A stretch of DNA of 57,163 nucleotides from contig JAGBVI010000013.1 of assembly GCA_017630395.1 (NCBI GenBank), positions 1 to 57,163 on the forward strand, given 5' to 3'. Below the pieces are notes generated by a model that saw only the letters and a list, made by a program, of their open reading frames with translations, was not told the DNA's origin and searched no databases. A program made the position numbers and the translations under genes. Origin of the DNA: Paludibacteraceae bacterium (GTDB lineage Bacteria; Bacteroidota; Bacteroidia; Bacteroidales; Paludibacteraceae). Shown piece after piece: positions 42,139 to 50,303 of this stretch (the stretch's first letter is position 1; each line of letters starts with the position of its first letter).

Positions 42139-42629
42139 AAAAATATCAAGGAATATTAATTTTATCATAATCAGTTTCTATTTTCGGCACCAAATAAGTT
42201 TCGGATGATTTTGAATTTGTTTCACTGAACTTAGTTATATTCTTTCTGTTACAACACCCGCATTGTTCCAATCACTTGCGTGTTTCTGTTCTCGCCATGG
42301 CAAAGCAGAAACAAGTTTCACTTTGCTCATTTAGCTAAACGGAAAGGTTCATGAATATAATCAACCTAAGCAAAATGTTCTTAAAAATTATCTCGACCTG
42401 ATTTATAGAACCTGTTAAAAATCAAAATTTGCTAGGAAAAACTATTTCCAATAGATCAATTTCCATGGATATTTTGGCGAAATATTAGTCAACCAAACTC
42501 TAATTATAATCTAATATTCAGCAAATTAAGAAATTCACATAAAAAAATTGCGAATTTGTTGATAGCAATATGATTAATATACAAAAACTTTACTTATCTT
42601 TACAACGTTTAACAAAAAAAGGATCAACA
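42139..42629. other. 491-bp intergenic region with repeat and a less AT-rich island
   Basis: Contains dispersed repeat copy B (42178-42245) and a less AT-rich stretch (about 42250-42350) with a hairpin tgtttctg / cagaaaca around gccatggc. A tttatagaacc motif lies near 42400. I see no intact gene; the island could be a gene remnant. Confidence 0.5.
42178..42245. repeat. Dispersed intergenic repeat, copy B
   Basis: Contains agtttcggatgattttgaat, one base different from copy A at 28437. The similarity to copy A extends over roughly 60 bases. Confidence 0.45.
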
Positions 42630-43685
42630 ATGAAAAAAACGTTTACACTGACAATTTTATTGACAATGTTAGCGAGTGTATCATTCGCTCAATGTCGTTT
42701 GACATACGATGCAAACGGATTGAGACCTGGTGATTATCGCAACATGAAGAAGATAGAGTATGTTTCACAAAGTGAAGCAGGTGGAAACTTAGTGTGGGAT
42801 TTCTCTAAGTCCAAAGTCTTAAATGATATGTATATCAACCAAGAAAGTGATTTAACCAATAGTTCCGTAGAAGGTTACCGTTTAAGTTGCGACGAAGGAG
42901 GACAAAAAAATACACTATTTGAAATCACACCTTCTGAAAAAAGATATTTTGGATTGAAGTCAAAAAATACAACAATCAAGTTCGAAGAGCCAATTGTTGA
43001 TTTGTTCTTCCCGATGTCTTACGGAGATTCTAAGTTAGGAGCAATGGTTGGAACTTATGAGACAGCTAATATCACAAGTTACATAGATGGAACTTACTCT
43101 ACTAAGGCAGATGCTTATGGAACCTTGATATTGCCTAATGGCAATGTTTACTACAACACAATGCGTGTAAAAGTTGAGAAAAACTATGTGCAAGAGTTCA
43201 ATAATACAAAATACACAATTCACACAGTTCGTTATCAATATTTTACAGATGGAGCAAGATACCCTGTAATTATTGCTGTAGAAAGTGAAGTTACTTCAGA
43301 TTGCAATTGCAAATGCGGAAATAGTACATCTAAAGAGATGTTTATGGAAATTCCTGCTGTTTATGGAAACGATGCCATTAAGAACGTAACGGTAAGAGGT
43401 TCTAAAGAGAGCAATGACAATGCAGATTTCAACTATTTAGTTACACCAAATCCATTCACAGAGTATATTAACGTAGCATTAACCATTGAAAAAGATGCAG
43501 AAATCTCAATTGACATCTTAGATATGAATGGTAAAGTTATAAGAAAATTAATGTCTGAAAACATTTCTGCAGGACAACAAACTTATAACTTTAATGTATC
43601 TTCTTTAACTCCTGGAAAATATGCTTTACGTATTGTTGTTGATGGAAAAAGTTATACAAACAAATTGTTGAAAGCTGAAAGATAA
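42630..43685 (+). CDS. T9SS-exported protein of unknown function
   Basis: A 351-residue protein from the ATG at 42630 (MKKTFTLTILLTMLASVSFA signal peptide). A longer frame from 42570 would bury the signal and is rejected. The mature protein starts QCRLTYDANGLRPGDYRNMK and has a central beta-rich region with a Cys cluster (SDCNCKCGNS). The last 80 residues are a type A T9SS sorting domain (YLVTPNPFTEYINVALTI; DILDMNGKVIRKL; ALRIVVDGKSYTNKLLK). It should be exported to the surface or medium. It is followed by a strong terminator. Confidence 0.9.
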   Translation: MKKTFTLTILLTMLASVSFAQCRLTYDANGLRPGDYRNMKKIEYVSQSEAGGNLVWDFSKSKVLNDMYINQESDLTNSSVEGYRLSCDEGGQKNTLFEITPSEKRYFGLKSKNTTIKFEEPIVDLFFPMSYGDSKLGAMVGTYETANITSYIDGTYSTKADAYGTLILPNGNVYYNTMRVKVEKNYVQEFNNTKYTIHTVRYQYFTDGARYPVIIAVESEVTSDCNCKCGNSTSKEMFMEIPAVYGNDAIKNVTVRGSKESNDNADFNYLVTPNPFTEYINVALTIEKDAEISIDILDMNGKVIRKLMSENISAGQQTYNFNVSSLTPGKYALRIVVDGKSYTNKLLKAER

Positions 43686-43715
43686 GACAATCTAATACTC
43701 ATTAAATACACAAAG

Positions 43716-43749
43716 GGGCGTTAATTAAAAAATTAACGCTCTTTTTTTT
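43716..43749 (+). terminator. Terminator after the T9SS cargo gene
   Basis: Stem gcgttaatt / aattaacgc (extendable by two wobble or GC pairs) with an AAAA loop and a run of eight T, 31 bases after the stop at 43685. Confidence 0.92.
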
Positions 43750-43832
43750 ACATTGCAATATCAAAGATCTATTTTTTCATCAAACCAAAAATCTACAAAA
43801 TTGTTATAAAGATGTAAAAAATAGAGACAATC

Positions 43833-44726
43833 ATGGAACTTGTAGGAATAAGTAGAAGCAAACAATTTTCACCTAACCAAACAGGAAATGACACACAAAT
43901 TTTTCATCTAACAATAGAAAAATTAATTGCAAAAGGATGTAAAATTAGAGAGTATTCAGAAGATGAGTTTATAACTAAAGAATTGCCCTATCAATACTAT
44001 TTTGGAATGTATAGGGACAAACGCAGTGTGGCAAAAATGAAAATATTAGAACAAAAAGGATGCTTTAGTATCAACACTGCACGGGGCATAGAGAGTTGCT
44101 ACCGAAATAATATGACACAAACATTAATTAAGCATAAAATCCCCTACCCTAAAAGTAAAATTGTATCAATCAACCAGGATGTAACAAAAGCAATAGATGA
44201 ACTTGGAGGAGAAAATGTTTGGATTAAAAGAGGTGATTTCCATGCTGAGCAAGAAGAAGATGTGTCCTTCTGTAAAAATTCAAAAGAATGGAATACACTG
44301 CTCCGAAAATTCTCTCGTAGGAATATACAGAGTGTAACTATATCAGAACATATCGAAGGTGATTTAGTAAAATTTTATGGAGTTATGGGAACCAATTTTT
44401 TTTATTGGTTCTATCCCATCGATATGAACTATACAAAATTCAATCAAGAAATAATTAATGGTAAAACTCACCACTATCCATTTACCGAAAAAAAATTTCA
44501 ATCTATCTGTCAAAAGGCAGCGTTCTCATTGGGCATTCAAATCTATGGAGGAGATGCCATTATCTCATCAACCGGAGCGATACACTTGATAGATTTGAAT
44601 GATTGGCCGAGTTTTGCTCCATGTCGAGAAAAAGCATCAGAAGCAATAGCAGAATGTATCTATAGAAATTTCAAAACACTTAGTTATTATGGACAAAACA
44701 AATTATGCATCAACGCTGAAATCTGA
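43833..44726 (+). CDS. ATP-grasp enzyme, first gene of the lipid locus
   Basis: A 297-residue RimK-like ATP-grasp protein. Visible are the central-domain segment TQTLIKHKIPYPKSKIVS, the ATP lysine in ENVWIKRGDFHAEQ, ISEHIEGDLVKFYGVMG and the metal-binding end IYGGDAIISSTGAIHLIDLN followed by DWPSFAPCREKASEAIA. The last 38 bases overlap the CDP-alcohol phosphatidyltransferase gene in another frame, so the two are tightly coupled. By family it forms an amide or ester with ATP. Its lipid-related substrate is unknown, and modification of the lipid head group by an amino acid is one possibility. Confidence 0.85.
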   Translation: MELVGISRSKQFSPNQTGNDTQIFHLTIEKLIAKGCKIREYSEDEFITKELPYQYYFGMYRDKRSVAKMKILEQKGCFSINTARGIESCYRNNMTQTLIKHKIPYPKSKIVSINQDVTKAIDELGGENVWIKRGDFHAEQEEDVSFCKNSKEWNTLLRKFSRRNIQSVTISEHIEGDLVKFYGVMGTNFFYWFYPIDMNYTKFNQEIINGKTHHYPFTEKKFQSICQKAAFSLGIQIYGGDAIISSTGAIHLIDLNDWPSFAPCREKASEAIAECIYRNFKTLSYYGQNKLCINAEI

Positions 44727-45594
44727 AGATACAGAAGAGTGGTTTGATCTTCAATTTACTCGTCCCATAGGCTATTATTTAGCCTATGCCTACCAACGAA
44801 TAAAAGTGTCACCCAATGGAGTAACTCTTATTAGCATTATATTGGGGATAGGCGCAGGGATTTGCTTCTACTCTTCACAGTTAGAGATCAATTTCATCGG
44901 AATGGCATTACTGATATTAGCCAATCTACATGATAGTGCAGATGGACAATTAGCAAGGCTAACAGGAAAAAGCACTCGAATAGGAAGAATATTAGATGGT
45001 ATTGCAGGAGATTTATGGTTTATCACAATTTATATCTCACTATGTTTACGACTATCTCCGATGGACCCTACTATTTGGTTCATAGCCATCATTGCAGGTA
45101 TTTCACACGTGATTCAAGCAGCTATGGCAGACTACCATAGAAACATTCACCTGCTATTTGTATATGGAAGAAATAGAAGTGAAATAGAGAGCAGTGATGA
45201 TATCGAAAGAAAAATAAAAGAATTATCATTCAGCCAAGCACCGCTTTCAATTGTTGCCCTATATATTTATAAAAATTATACAAAACTGCAGGAATTCTTT
45301 TCTCCGCAGCTGCAGAAGTTACTAAAGCAGATAAAATTAGAATATGGAGAAACGATACCCCAACAGCTATCTACACTTTTCCGCATAAAAAACAGACATC
45401 TGATGAAATATACCAATATACTAACATTTAATACCCGAATGATTATACTATTCATCACCCTTCTAATAGAACAACCGAAGCTATACTTTTACTGCGAGAT
45501 AACAATATTCAACCTGCTACTATTATACATGATATACAAACAAGAACAGATAAGTAAGTTCTTTTACAAAAGAGTAACCTACAATGCACAATAA
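44689..45594 (+). CDS. CDP-alcohol phosphatidyltransferase family enzyme
   Basis: A 301-residue integral membrane enzyme. The full catalytic motif is present: DSADGQLARLTGKSTRIGRI then LDGIAGD, matching D-x2-DG-x2-AR-x8-G-x3-D-x3-D. Hydrophobic segments surround it, and a longer charged loop (IERKIKELSFSQ) precedes the last helices. Such enzymes transfer a phospho-alcohol from CDP-diacylglycerol or a related donor. With the inositol-phosphate synthase and serine palmitoyltransferase in the same locus, inositol phosphate is the likely acceptor, giving phosphatidylinositol phosphate or an inositol phosphosphingolipid. It overlaps the ATP-grasp gene by 38 bases and the flippase-like gene by 11. 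Confidence 0.92.
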   Translation: MDKTNYASTLKSEDTEEWFDLQFTRPIGYYLAYAYQRIKVSPNGVTLISIILGIGAGICFYSSQLEINFIGMALLILANLHDSADGQLARLTGKSTRIGRILDGIAGDLWFITIYISLCLRLSPMDPTIWFIAIIAGISHVIQAAMADYHRNIHLLFVYGRNRSEIESSDDIERKIKELSFSQAPLSIVALYIYKNYTKLQEFFSPQLQKLLKQIKLEYGETIPQQLSTLFRIKNRHLMKYTNILTFNTRMIILFITLLIEQPKLYFYCEITIFNLLLLYMIYKQEQISKFFYKRVTYNAQ

Positions 45595-46564
45595 ATCAAA
45601 AATACAAAACCTATTTATGCTCATTGGGGCTATTGCATTTGTATTAATGATATACAAAATAGGAATCAGAACAATAACAGATAATCTACTAAAGATTGAA
45701 TGGTGGATAATACCAATTCTTGCCTTATGGGTGTTAGTCTATCTTCTTAACACACTATCAGGACTAATGATTATCAATAACTTAGAAAATTTAAGACATA
45801 TAGGATTTTTTCAACTATACAAAATCACTCTATCTACATTTGCTATTAACACAGCTACCCCCATGGGATTGATAGGAGGAGAGCCATACAAGATTATAGA
45901 ATTAAGTCCCTATTTAGGTAGCAACAAAGCCACCTCATCGGTGATACTATTTTCCGCCATGCACTTTTTGGCTCACTTTATATTTTGGATGCTTTCCATT
46001 ACACTAACATTGGTGATTATCCCATTAGATTTAACATGGAAGATAGCCTTATCTACATCATTCATTATCTGTTTACTACTATTCAATCTAACCCTAAAGG
46101 GATGCAATAAAGGGATAATAAATAGTGTTTTCAAGTGTGTAAAACGTCTACCTCCATTAGAACATATAGTAACAAAATTTATTGAAAAGAACAAAAATAA
46201 CATTCAAATCATTGACAGCCAGATAAAGGGACTACAAAACAACAATCCCACCATATTTTATGCCACATTGATAATAGAGCTAGCAGCAAGGATTATAAGT
46301 TGCGCAGAACTCTACTTTTTATTTATTGCTTATCAAACACCAATTAAGTTTATAGATTGTATTCTGATAATGGCTTTTACATCTCTATTGGCAAATATTT
46401 TATTTTTTATGCCTTTACAAATTGGCACACGAGAGGCTGGGTTTATACTAAGCATGAAACTCCTTGGCCTATCCCCTACCTTAGCCATTACCATTAGCAT
46501 AGTGACACGAATAAGAGAACTATTTTGGATGATTATAGGAATAATTCTGATAAAAATAAAATAA
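45584..46564 (+). CDS. LPG-synthase-TM/UPF0104-type flippase-like membrane protein
   Basis: A 326-residue protein with about eight membrane segments and the conserved patterns of the family (NTATPMGLIGGEPYKIIEL, then FMPLQIGTREAGFILSMKLL). Members are related to the membrane part of lysyl-phosphatidylglycerol synthase and are often described as lipid flippases. In this locus it could move the newly made lipid across the inner membrane. It overlaps the preceding gene by 11 bases and is followed after 6 bases by the HAD gene. Confidence 0.88.
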   Translation: MHNKSKIQNLFMLIGAIAFVLMIYKIGIRTITDNLLKIEWWIIPILALWVLVYLLNTLSGLMIINNLENLRHIGFFQLYKITLSTFAINTATPMGLIGGEPYKIIELSPYLGSNKATSSVILFSAMHFLAHFIFWMLSITLTLVIIPLDLTWKIALSTSFIICLLLFNLTLKGCNKGIINSVFKCVKRLPPLEHIVTKFIEKNKNNIQIIDSQIKGLQNNNPTIFYATLIIELAARIISCAELYFLFIAYQTPIKFIDCILIMAFTSLLANILFFMPLQIGTREAGFILSMKLLGLSPTLAITISIVTRIRELFWMIIGIILIKIK

Positions 46565-46570
46565 ATAAAA

Positions 46571-47257
46571 ATGATAAAAGGAATAATCTTTGATTTTGGT
46601 GGAACAATTGACACCAATGGCATTCATTGGGAAAAACTATTATTTAGCTTCTACAAAAAAGCAGGAGTAGAAATCAGCAACAATGAATTTCATTCCGTAT
46701 ATGTACAAGTAGAAAAAATGTTAGGAAACACTTCTATTATCCACTCGACAGATACTCTAAGTACAACATTACGAAAAAAAGTGGAGTTAGAACTACTACT
46801 GATATACTCATTATCGATAAAAAACGACAATAAGTCCATAAGAGAAGAATTAATAAATAAGATTGTCCACCCGGTACTATCTTTCGTAAAAAAGAATATT
46901 GAAAATAATATCCCTATATTAAATCAGCTAAAGCAAACCTATCAATTAGCAATGGTAACAAATTACTATGGGAATGTAGAGACGGTTTTAAAAGAATTAA
47001 ATCTAATTGAACAATTTTCGGTAATAATAGAATCTCAAAAGAGAGGTGTCAGAAAACCCAATCCTGAAATATTTCAAATTGCGCTCGAGGAAATGTCTCT
47101 TCCCTCTGAGGAAGTATTGGTTGTGGGAGATTCCTACAAAAATGACATATTACCGGCACAATTTTGTGGATGTAAAACCTTATGGATAAATCCGGAAAAG
47201 AAAAAAAATAATGAAATAATAAATAGAATTAAGGAAGTACCCGACTTGATAATCTAA
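46571..47257 (+). CDS. HAD-superfamily hydrolase
   Basis: A 228-residue HAD-IA protein. Motif I is IIFDFGGTIDTNG, motif II LAMVTNYYG, motif III RGVRKPNPEIF and motif IV VVGDSYKNDILPA. Motif I is DxGxT, so the second Asp that acts as acid/base in most HAD phosphatases is Gly here. It is the last of four coupled genes beginning at 43833. A role in removing the phosphate from a phosphatidylinositol-phosphate-like intermediate is possible, but the changed motif makes this uncertain. Confidence 0.9.
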   Translation: MIKGIIFDFGGTIDTNGIHWEKLLFSFYKKAGVEISNNEFHSVYVQVEKMLGNTSIIHSTDTLSTTLRKKVELELLLIYSLSIKNDNKSIREELINKIVHPVLSFVKKNIENNIPILNQLKQTYQLAMVTNYYGNVETVLKELNLIEQFSVIIESQKRGVRKPNPEIFQIALEEMSLPSEEVLVVGDSYKNDILPAQFCGCKTLWINPEKKKNNEIINRIKEVPDLII

Positions 47258-47396
47258 AATTATAAAATCTACTCAAAACAACATTTCTAGAGTATCAGAA
47301 TAAAGGTCAGTTCTCTGAATTCACCATATAATAAGGAAAGTATAAAACGTAGGATAAATATTTCTATAAATTTTGAGCACACTCTCTACAATCGGC

Positions 47397-47462
47397 AATC
47401 GCGCTGCTATCTACCGAAAATAAATTCAAAAATACAGCAAAACGAATTTACAGAACCCACGT
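47397..47462. repeat. Dispersed intergenic repeat, copy C
   Basis: Contains ctaccgaaaataaattcaaa and then gaatttacagaaccc in the 290-bp gap before the GH5 gene. It aligns with 37075-37135. Confidence 0.4.
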
Positions 47463-47547
47463 AAAATATAAAGACAACTATTATAAAATTCAAAAAAAAA
47501 TTAGTTTCTTTGTTAAGAAAATTATTAACTAAGAAATTATACAAATT

Positions 47548-48711
47548 ATGAAATGTTTCCGTAATCTATTAATGCAAGTTGCAATTGTTGCTTTATGTTT
47601 ATCTTCATGTGGTGACAAAGCATCAACACAAGTTGGGAAAGAGTCTCAAAACGAGTGCAACAAGAGTGAATGTCCAAAATTTAATGCAACTGTTAACTTT
47701 GGAACCGGAGTAAACGTTAGCCATTGGCTATCACAATCCTCCTCAAGAGGCGAAGAGAGAGCTAATCAAATTTCAAAAAGGGATTTCGATTCTATTGCAG
47801 CCATGGGATTTGACCATGTACGAATTCCTGTTGATGAAGAGCATATTTTTGATGAACAAGGGAATCGTCTCGAAGATGGATTTCAACTATTGCATAAAGC
47901 TATTAATTGGGCATTAGAAAACAATTTAAAAGTATTGGTTGATTTGCATGTGATTCGTTCACATCATTTTAACAATGAAAATTCAACACCTAATACCCTA
48001 TTTACAGATCCTCAATCACAAGATAAATTTATTCAGTTGTGGCTAGATATTCAAAAAGAATTAAAAGCTTATCCGAAAGATAAGGTTGCTTACGAAATCA
48101 TGAATGAACCTGTTGCACCAAGTTGCAATGCATGGAATGAACTCATTGACAGATATATCAAAACAATTCGTGAAACAGAACCAGATAGAACATTAGTAAT
48201 TGGTTCCAATATGTGGCAGGTTGTTCAAACGTTCGACTCTTTGGTGGTACCATCAGACGATAAAAATTTAATTTTAAGTTTTCATAGTTATGACCCGTTA
48301 TTAGTTACGCATCATCAAGCTCCATGGACAGGATATGCTTACTACAAAGGAAAAGTAAATTACCCTGGTTTAATTATTGAAGACACAGCATTTTACAAAG
48401 AATTAGATGAAGATCAATTGGCTGCAATGCGAGGTCTAAATAAAGAATGGAACAAAGAAGTAATTGAACAAAACTTAATGAAAGCTATCAACGTTGCAGA
48501 CTCTTTAGGCTTACAACTCTATTGTGGAGAATTTGGAGCATATCCATACTATGTTGATAAAGAGGTTCGTTTAAAATGGTATGATGATATTACAAGCATT
48601 TTCAGAACTCATAAAATTGGTAACGCACATTGGTGTTACAAAGGCGACTTCCCTATTGTTAATGAAGATGGATCTGCTAATGAACTTCCTGCAATTTTAA
48701 CAAAAAAATAA
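47548..48711 (+). CDS. GH5 glycoside hydrolase lipoprotein
   Basis: A 387-residue cellulase-family (GH5) enzyme attached to a lipid through the lipobox ALCLSSCGD. After a Cys-containing linker comes the barrel: GTGVNVSHWLSQ, FDHVRIPVDEEHIF, LKVLVDLHVIRSHHF, the acid/base Glu in YEIMNEPVAP, SFHSYDPLL, and the nucleophile Glu in LYCGEFGAYPYY, then NAHWCYKGDFP. It should cleave beta-1,4-glucan-like or beta-mannan substrates at the cell surface. It lies inside the lipid locus but has its own intergenic regions (290 and 151 bases), so its link to the lipid genes is only positional. Confidence 0.92.
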   Translation: MKCFRNLLMQVAIVALCLSSCGDKASTQVGKESQNECNKSECPKFNATVNFGTGVNVSHWLSQSSSRGEERANQISKRDFDSIAAMGFDHVRIPVDEEHIFDEQGNRLEDGFQLLHKAINWALENNLKVLVDLHVIRSHHFNNENSTPNTLFTDPQSQDKFIQLWLDIQKELKAYPKDKVAYEIMNEPVAPSCNAWNELIDRYIKTIRETEPDRTLVIGSNMWQVVQTFDSLVVPSDDKNLILSFHSYDPLLVTHHQAPWTGYAYYKGKVNYPGLIIEDTAFYKELDEDQLAAMRGLNKEWNKEVIEQNLMKAINVADSLGLQLYCGEFGAYPYYVDKEVRLKWYDDITSIFRTHKIGNAHWCYKGDFPIVNEDGSANELPAILTKK

Positions 48712-48744
48712 ATTTTCAAAAATCTACTTATAACCCAATAAGAC

Positions 48745-48806
48745 AAAGGTGAAAAATTAAGGTAATTTCTATTCATGTTTAATTATCCTCTTAATTTTTC
48801 ACCTTT
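48745..48806 (+). terminator. Long hairpin after the GH5 gene
   Basis: A 17-bp perfect stem (aaaggtgaaaaattaag / cttaatttttcaccttt) with further inner pairing (ggtaatt / aattatcc), 33 bases beyond the GH5 stop. It is followed by A residues rather than T, so it may protect the 3' end rather than terminate. Confidence 0.55.
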
Positions 48807-48862
48807 AAAAAAAATAGTATTTATCAAACTCCTGTTAAAGAAATTTTTCAAAGAAAATCCGA

Positions 48863-50140
48863 ATGAAAAGAGTTTATTTAAAAACAATATTATGCATTAG
48901 TATTTTGTTTTCATTAATTTCTTGTATCAAGAAAGATTCTAACCTACCTCCTTATAAACCAGAGAATTGCGAACCTATTATTAATTCCGAAGAAAGTAGT
49001 GTTAGTTACGCAACTATTGTCGCAGTTGGAGATATTATGGTTCATCGATGGCAAATGCAGAGAGCCTTAAATATCAAAGACTCTACGTACGATTTTTCAC
49101 ACTCATTCAAATATGTCAAATCCATTCTTGAAGATGCCGATTTTGCCGTCGGAAATTTGGAGACAACCTTTGCCGGAAAAAATCATGGAAGAAACAATGA
49201 CATATATGGTTATAGCTGCTTTCCCTATTTCAATGCACCCGAAGCAATGGCAGACGAACTTAAAAATGCCGGTTTTGATCTATTTTCTACCGCCAATAAC
49301 CATTCATTAGACTCCAAGCTTTCGGGGTTATATACTACTTTAGATATATTAGACTCTGTTGGTTTGTATCATGTTGGGACCTATAGAAACAAAGAAGAGA
49401 GCGATTCATTATCTATCATTTCTATTAATGACATAAAAGTGGGATTTATAGGTTGTACCCAAAGTCTAAATGGGAATAGACTAAAAAAATCAGATAATTT
49501 TTCAGTAGATGAATTTGTAAAACAAGATTCAGCAAAAATAGCAATATTGTGTGAGAAAATAAGGAAAATGAAAAGAAAAAAAGCTGACGTAGTCATTGCA
49601 ATTGTCCATTTTGGGTCTGAGTATCAACTTACACCCAATCGAAGACAAAAGCAGATAGCAAAAGCATTTGCAGAAGCAGGGGCAGATGTAATTCTTGGTA
49701 GTCACCCACACATATTACAAAACATAGAGAAATACACAATCTACAAAGAGGGGAAAGAGAAGAATGTTATAGTTGCTTATTCACTAGGAAATTTTATATC
49801 CAGTCAGATTCAACGAGATAGTTTGCTAAAAGACATAGGAGCAATACTAAAATTCAGATTAAAAAAGAGTCAAAAAGGGATTTCAATCGACCAATTATCT
49901 GTGCTGCCCACCTATACCTATTGGACCAGACAAGAAATAGGAGTTGTACCTCTTATCAAAGCCTATCACAACCGGAAGATATATCCATTTCTTACACAAA
50001 GAGGAGTTCTAAACATCAAAAATTCAAAACAACAAACAATAGAAATTTTAACTACATCAATTGAGGAGAAATACGAAATAGACACCATTAGCGGATTCTT
50101 AAATTTTGAATTAGAACACCCCATACATTTGACTCCATAA
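48863..50140 (+). CDS. CapA-family metallophosphatase-like lipoprotein
   Basis: A 425-residue protein with a lipoprotein signal (CISILFSLISC). The PGA_cap/CapA domain has metal-site motifs VAVGDIMVHRWQMQ, DFAVGNLETTFAG, LFSTANNHSLD, AIVHFGSEYQ and ILGSHPHILQN. CapA of poly-gamma-glutamate systems is the namesake, but no capB or capC is nearby, and many Bacteroidota CapA proteins are of unknown function. It lies between GH5 and the inositol-phosphate synthase on the same strand with 151- and 163-base gaps. Confidence 0.92.
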   Translation: MKRVYLKTILCISILFSLISCIKKDSNLPPYKPENCEPIINSEESSVSYATIVAVGDIMVHRWQMQRALNIKDSTYDFSHSFKYVKSILEDADFAVGNLETTFAGKNHGRNNDIYGYSCFPYFNAPEAMADELKNAGFDLFSTANNHSLDSKLSGLYTTLDILDSVGLYHVGTYRNKEESDSLSIISINDIKVGFIGCTQSLNGNRLKKSDNFSVDEFVKQDSAKIAILCEKIRKMKRKKADVVIAIVHFGSEYQLTPNRRQKQIAKAFAEAGADVILGSHPHILQNIEKYTIYKEGKEKNVIVAYSLGNFISSQIQRDSLLKDIGAILKFRLKKSQKGISIDQLSVLPTYTYWTRQEIGVVPLIKAYHNRKIYPFLTQRGVLNIKNSKQQTIEILTTSIEEKYEIDTISGFLNFELEHPIHLTP

Positions 50141-50303
50141 TTTGTCAATTATTAAGACAAGAAACTCACCTTTCAGAAATAATTCAATAGAAAGAAGGAA
50201 GAATATCAAATTAAAATTTCGTGCAAAAAATACGTTAAAATTTCAATAAAATTAAACTAAACCCATTTCCGATTGTTCGATTAACAACAAAACATTCTAA
50301 ATA

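Noticed and set aside
42570-42629. Upstream ATG extending the T9SS cargo protein by 20 residues
   Set aside because: It would place a polar stretch before a perfect signal peptide starting at 42630.
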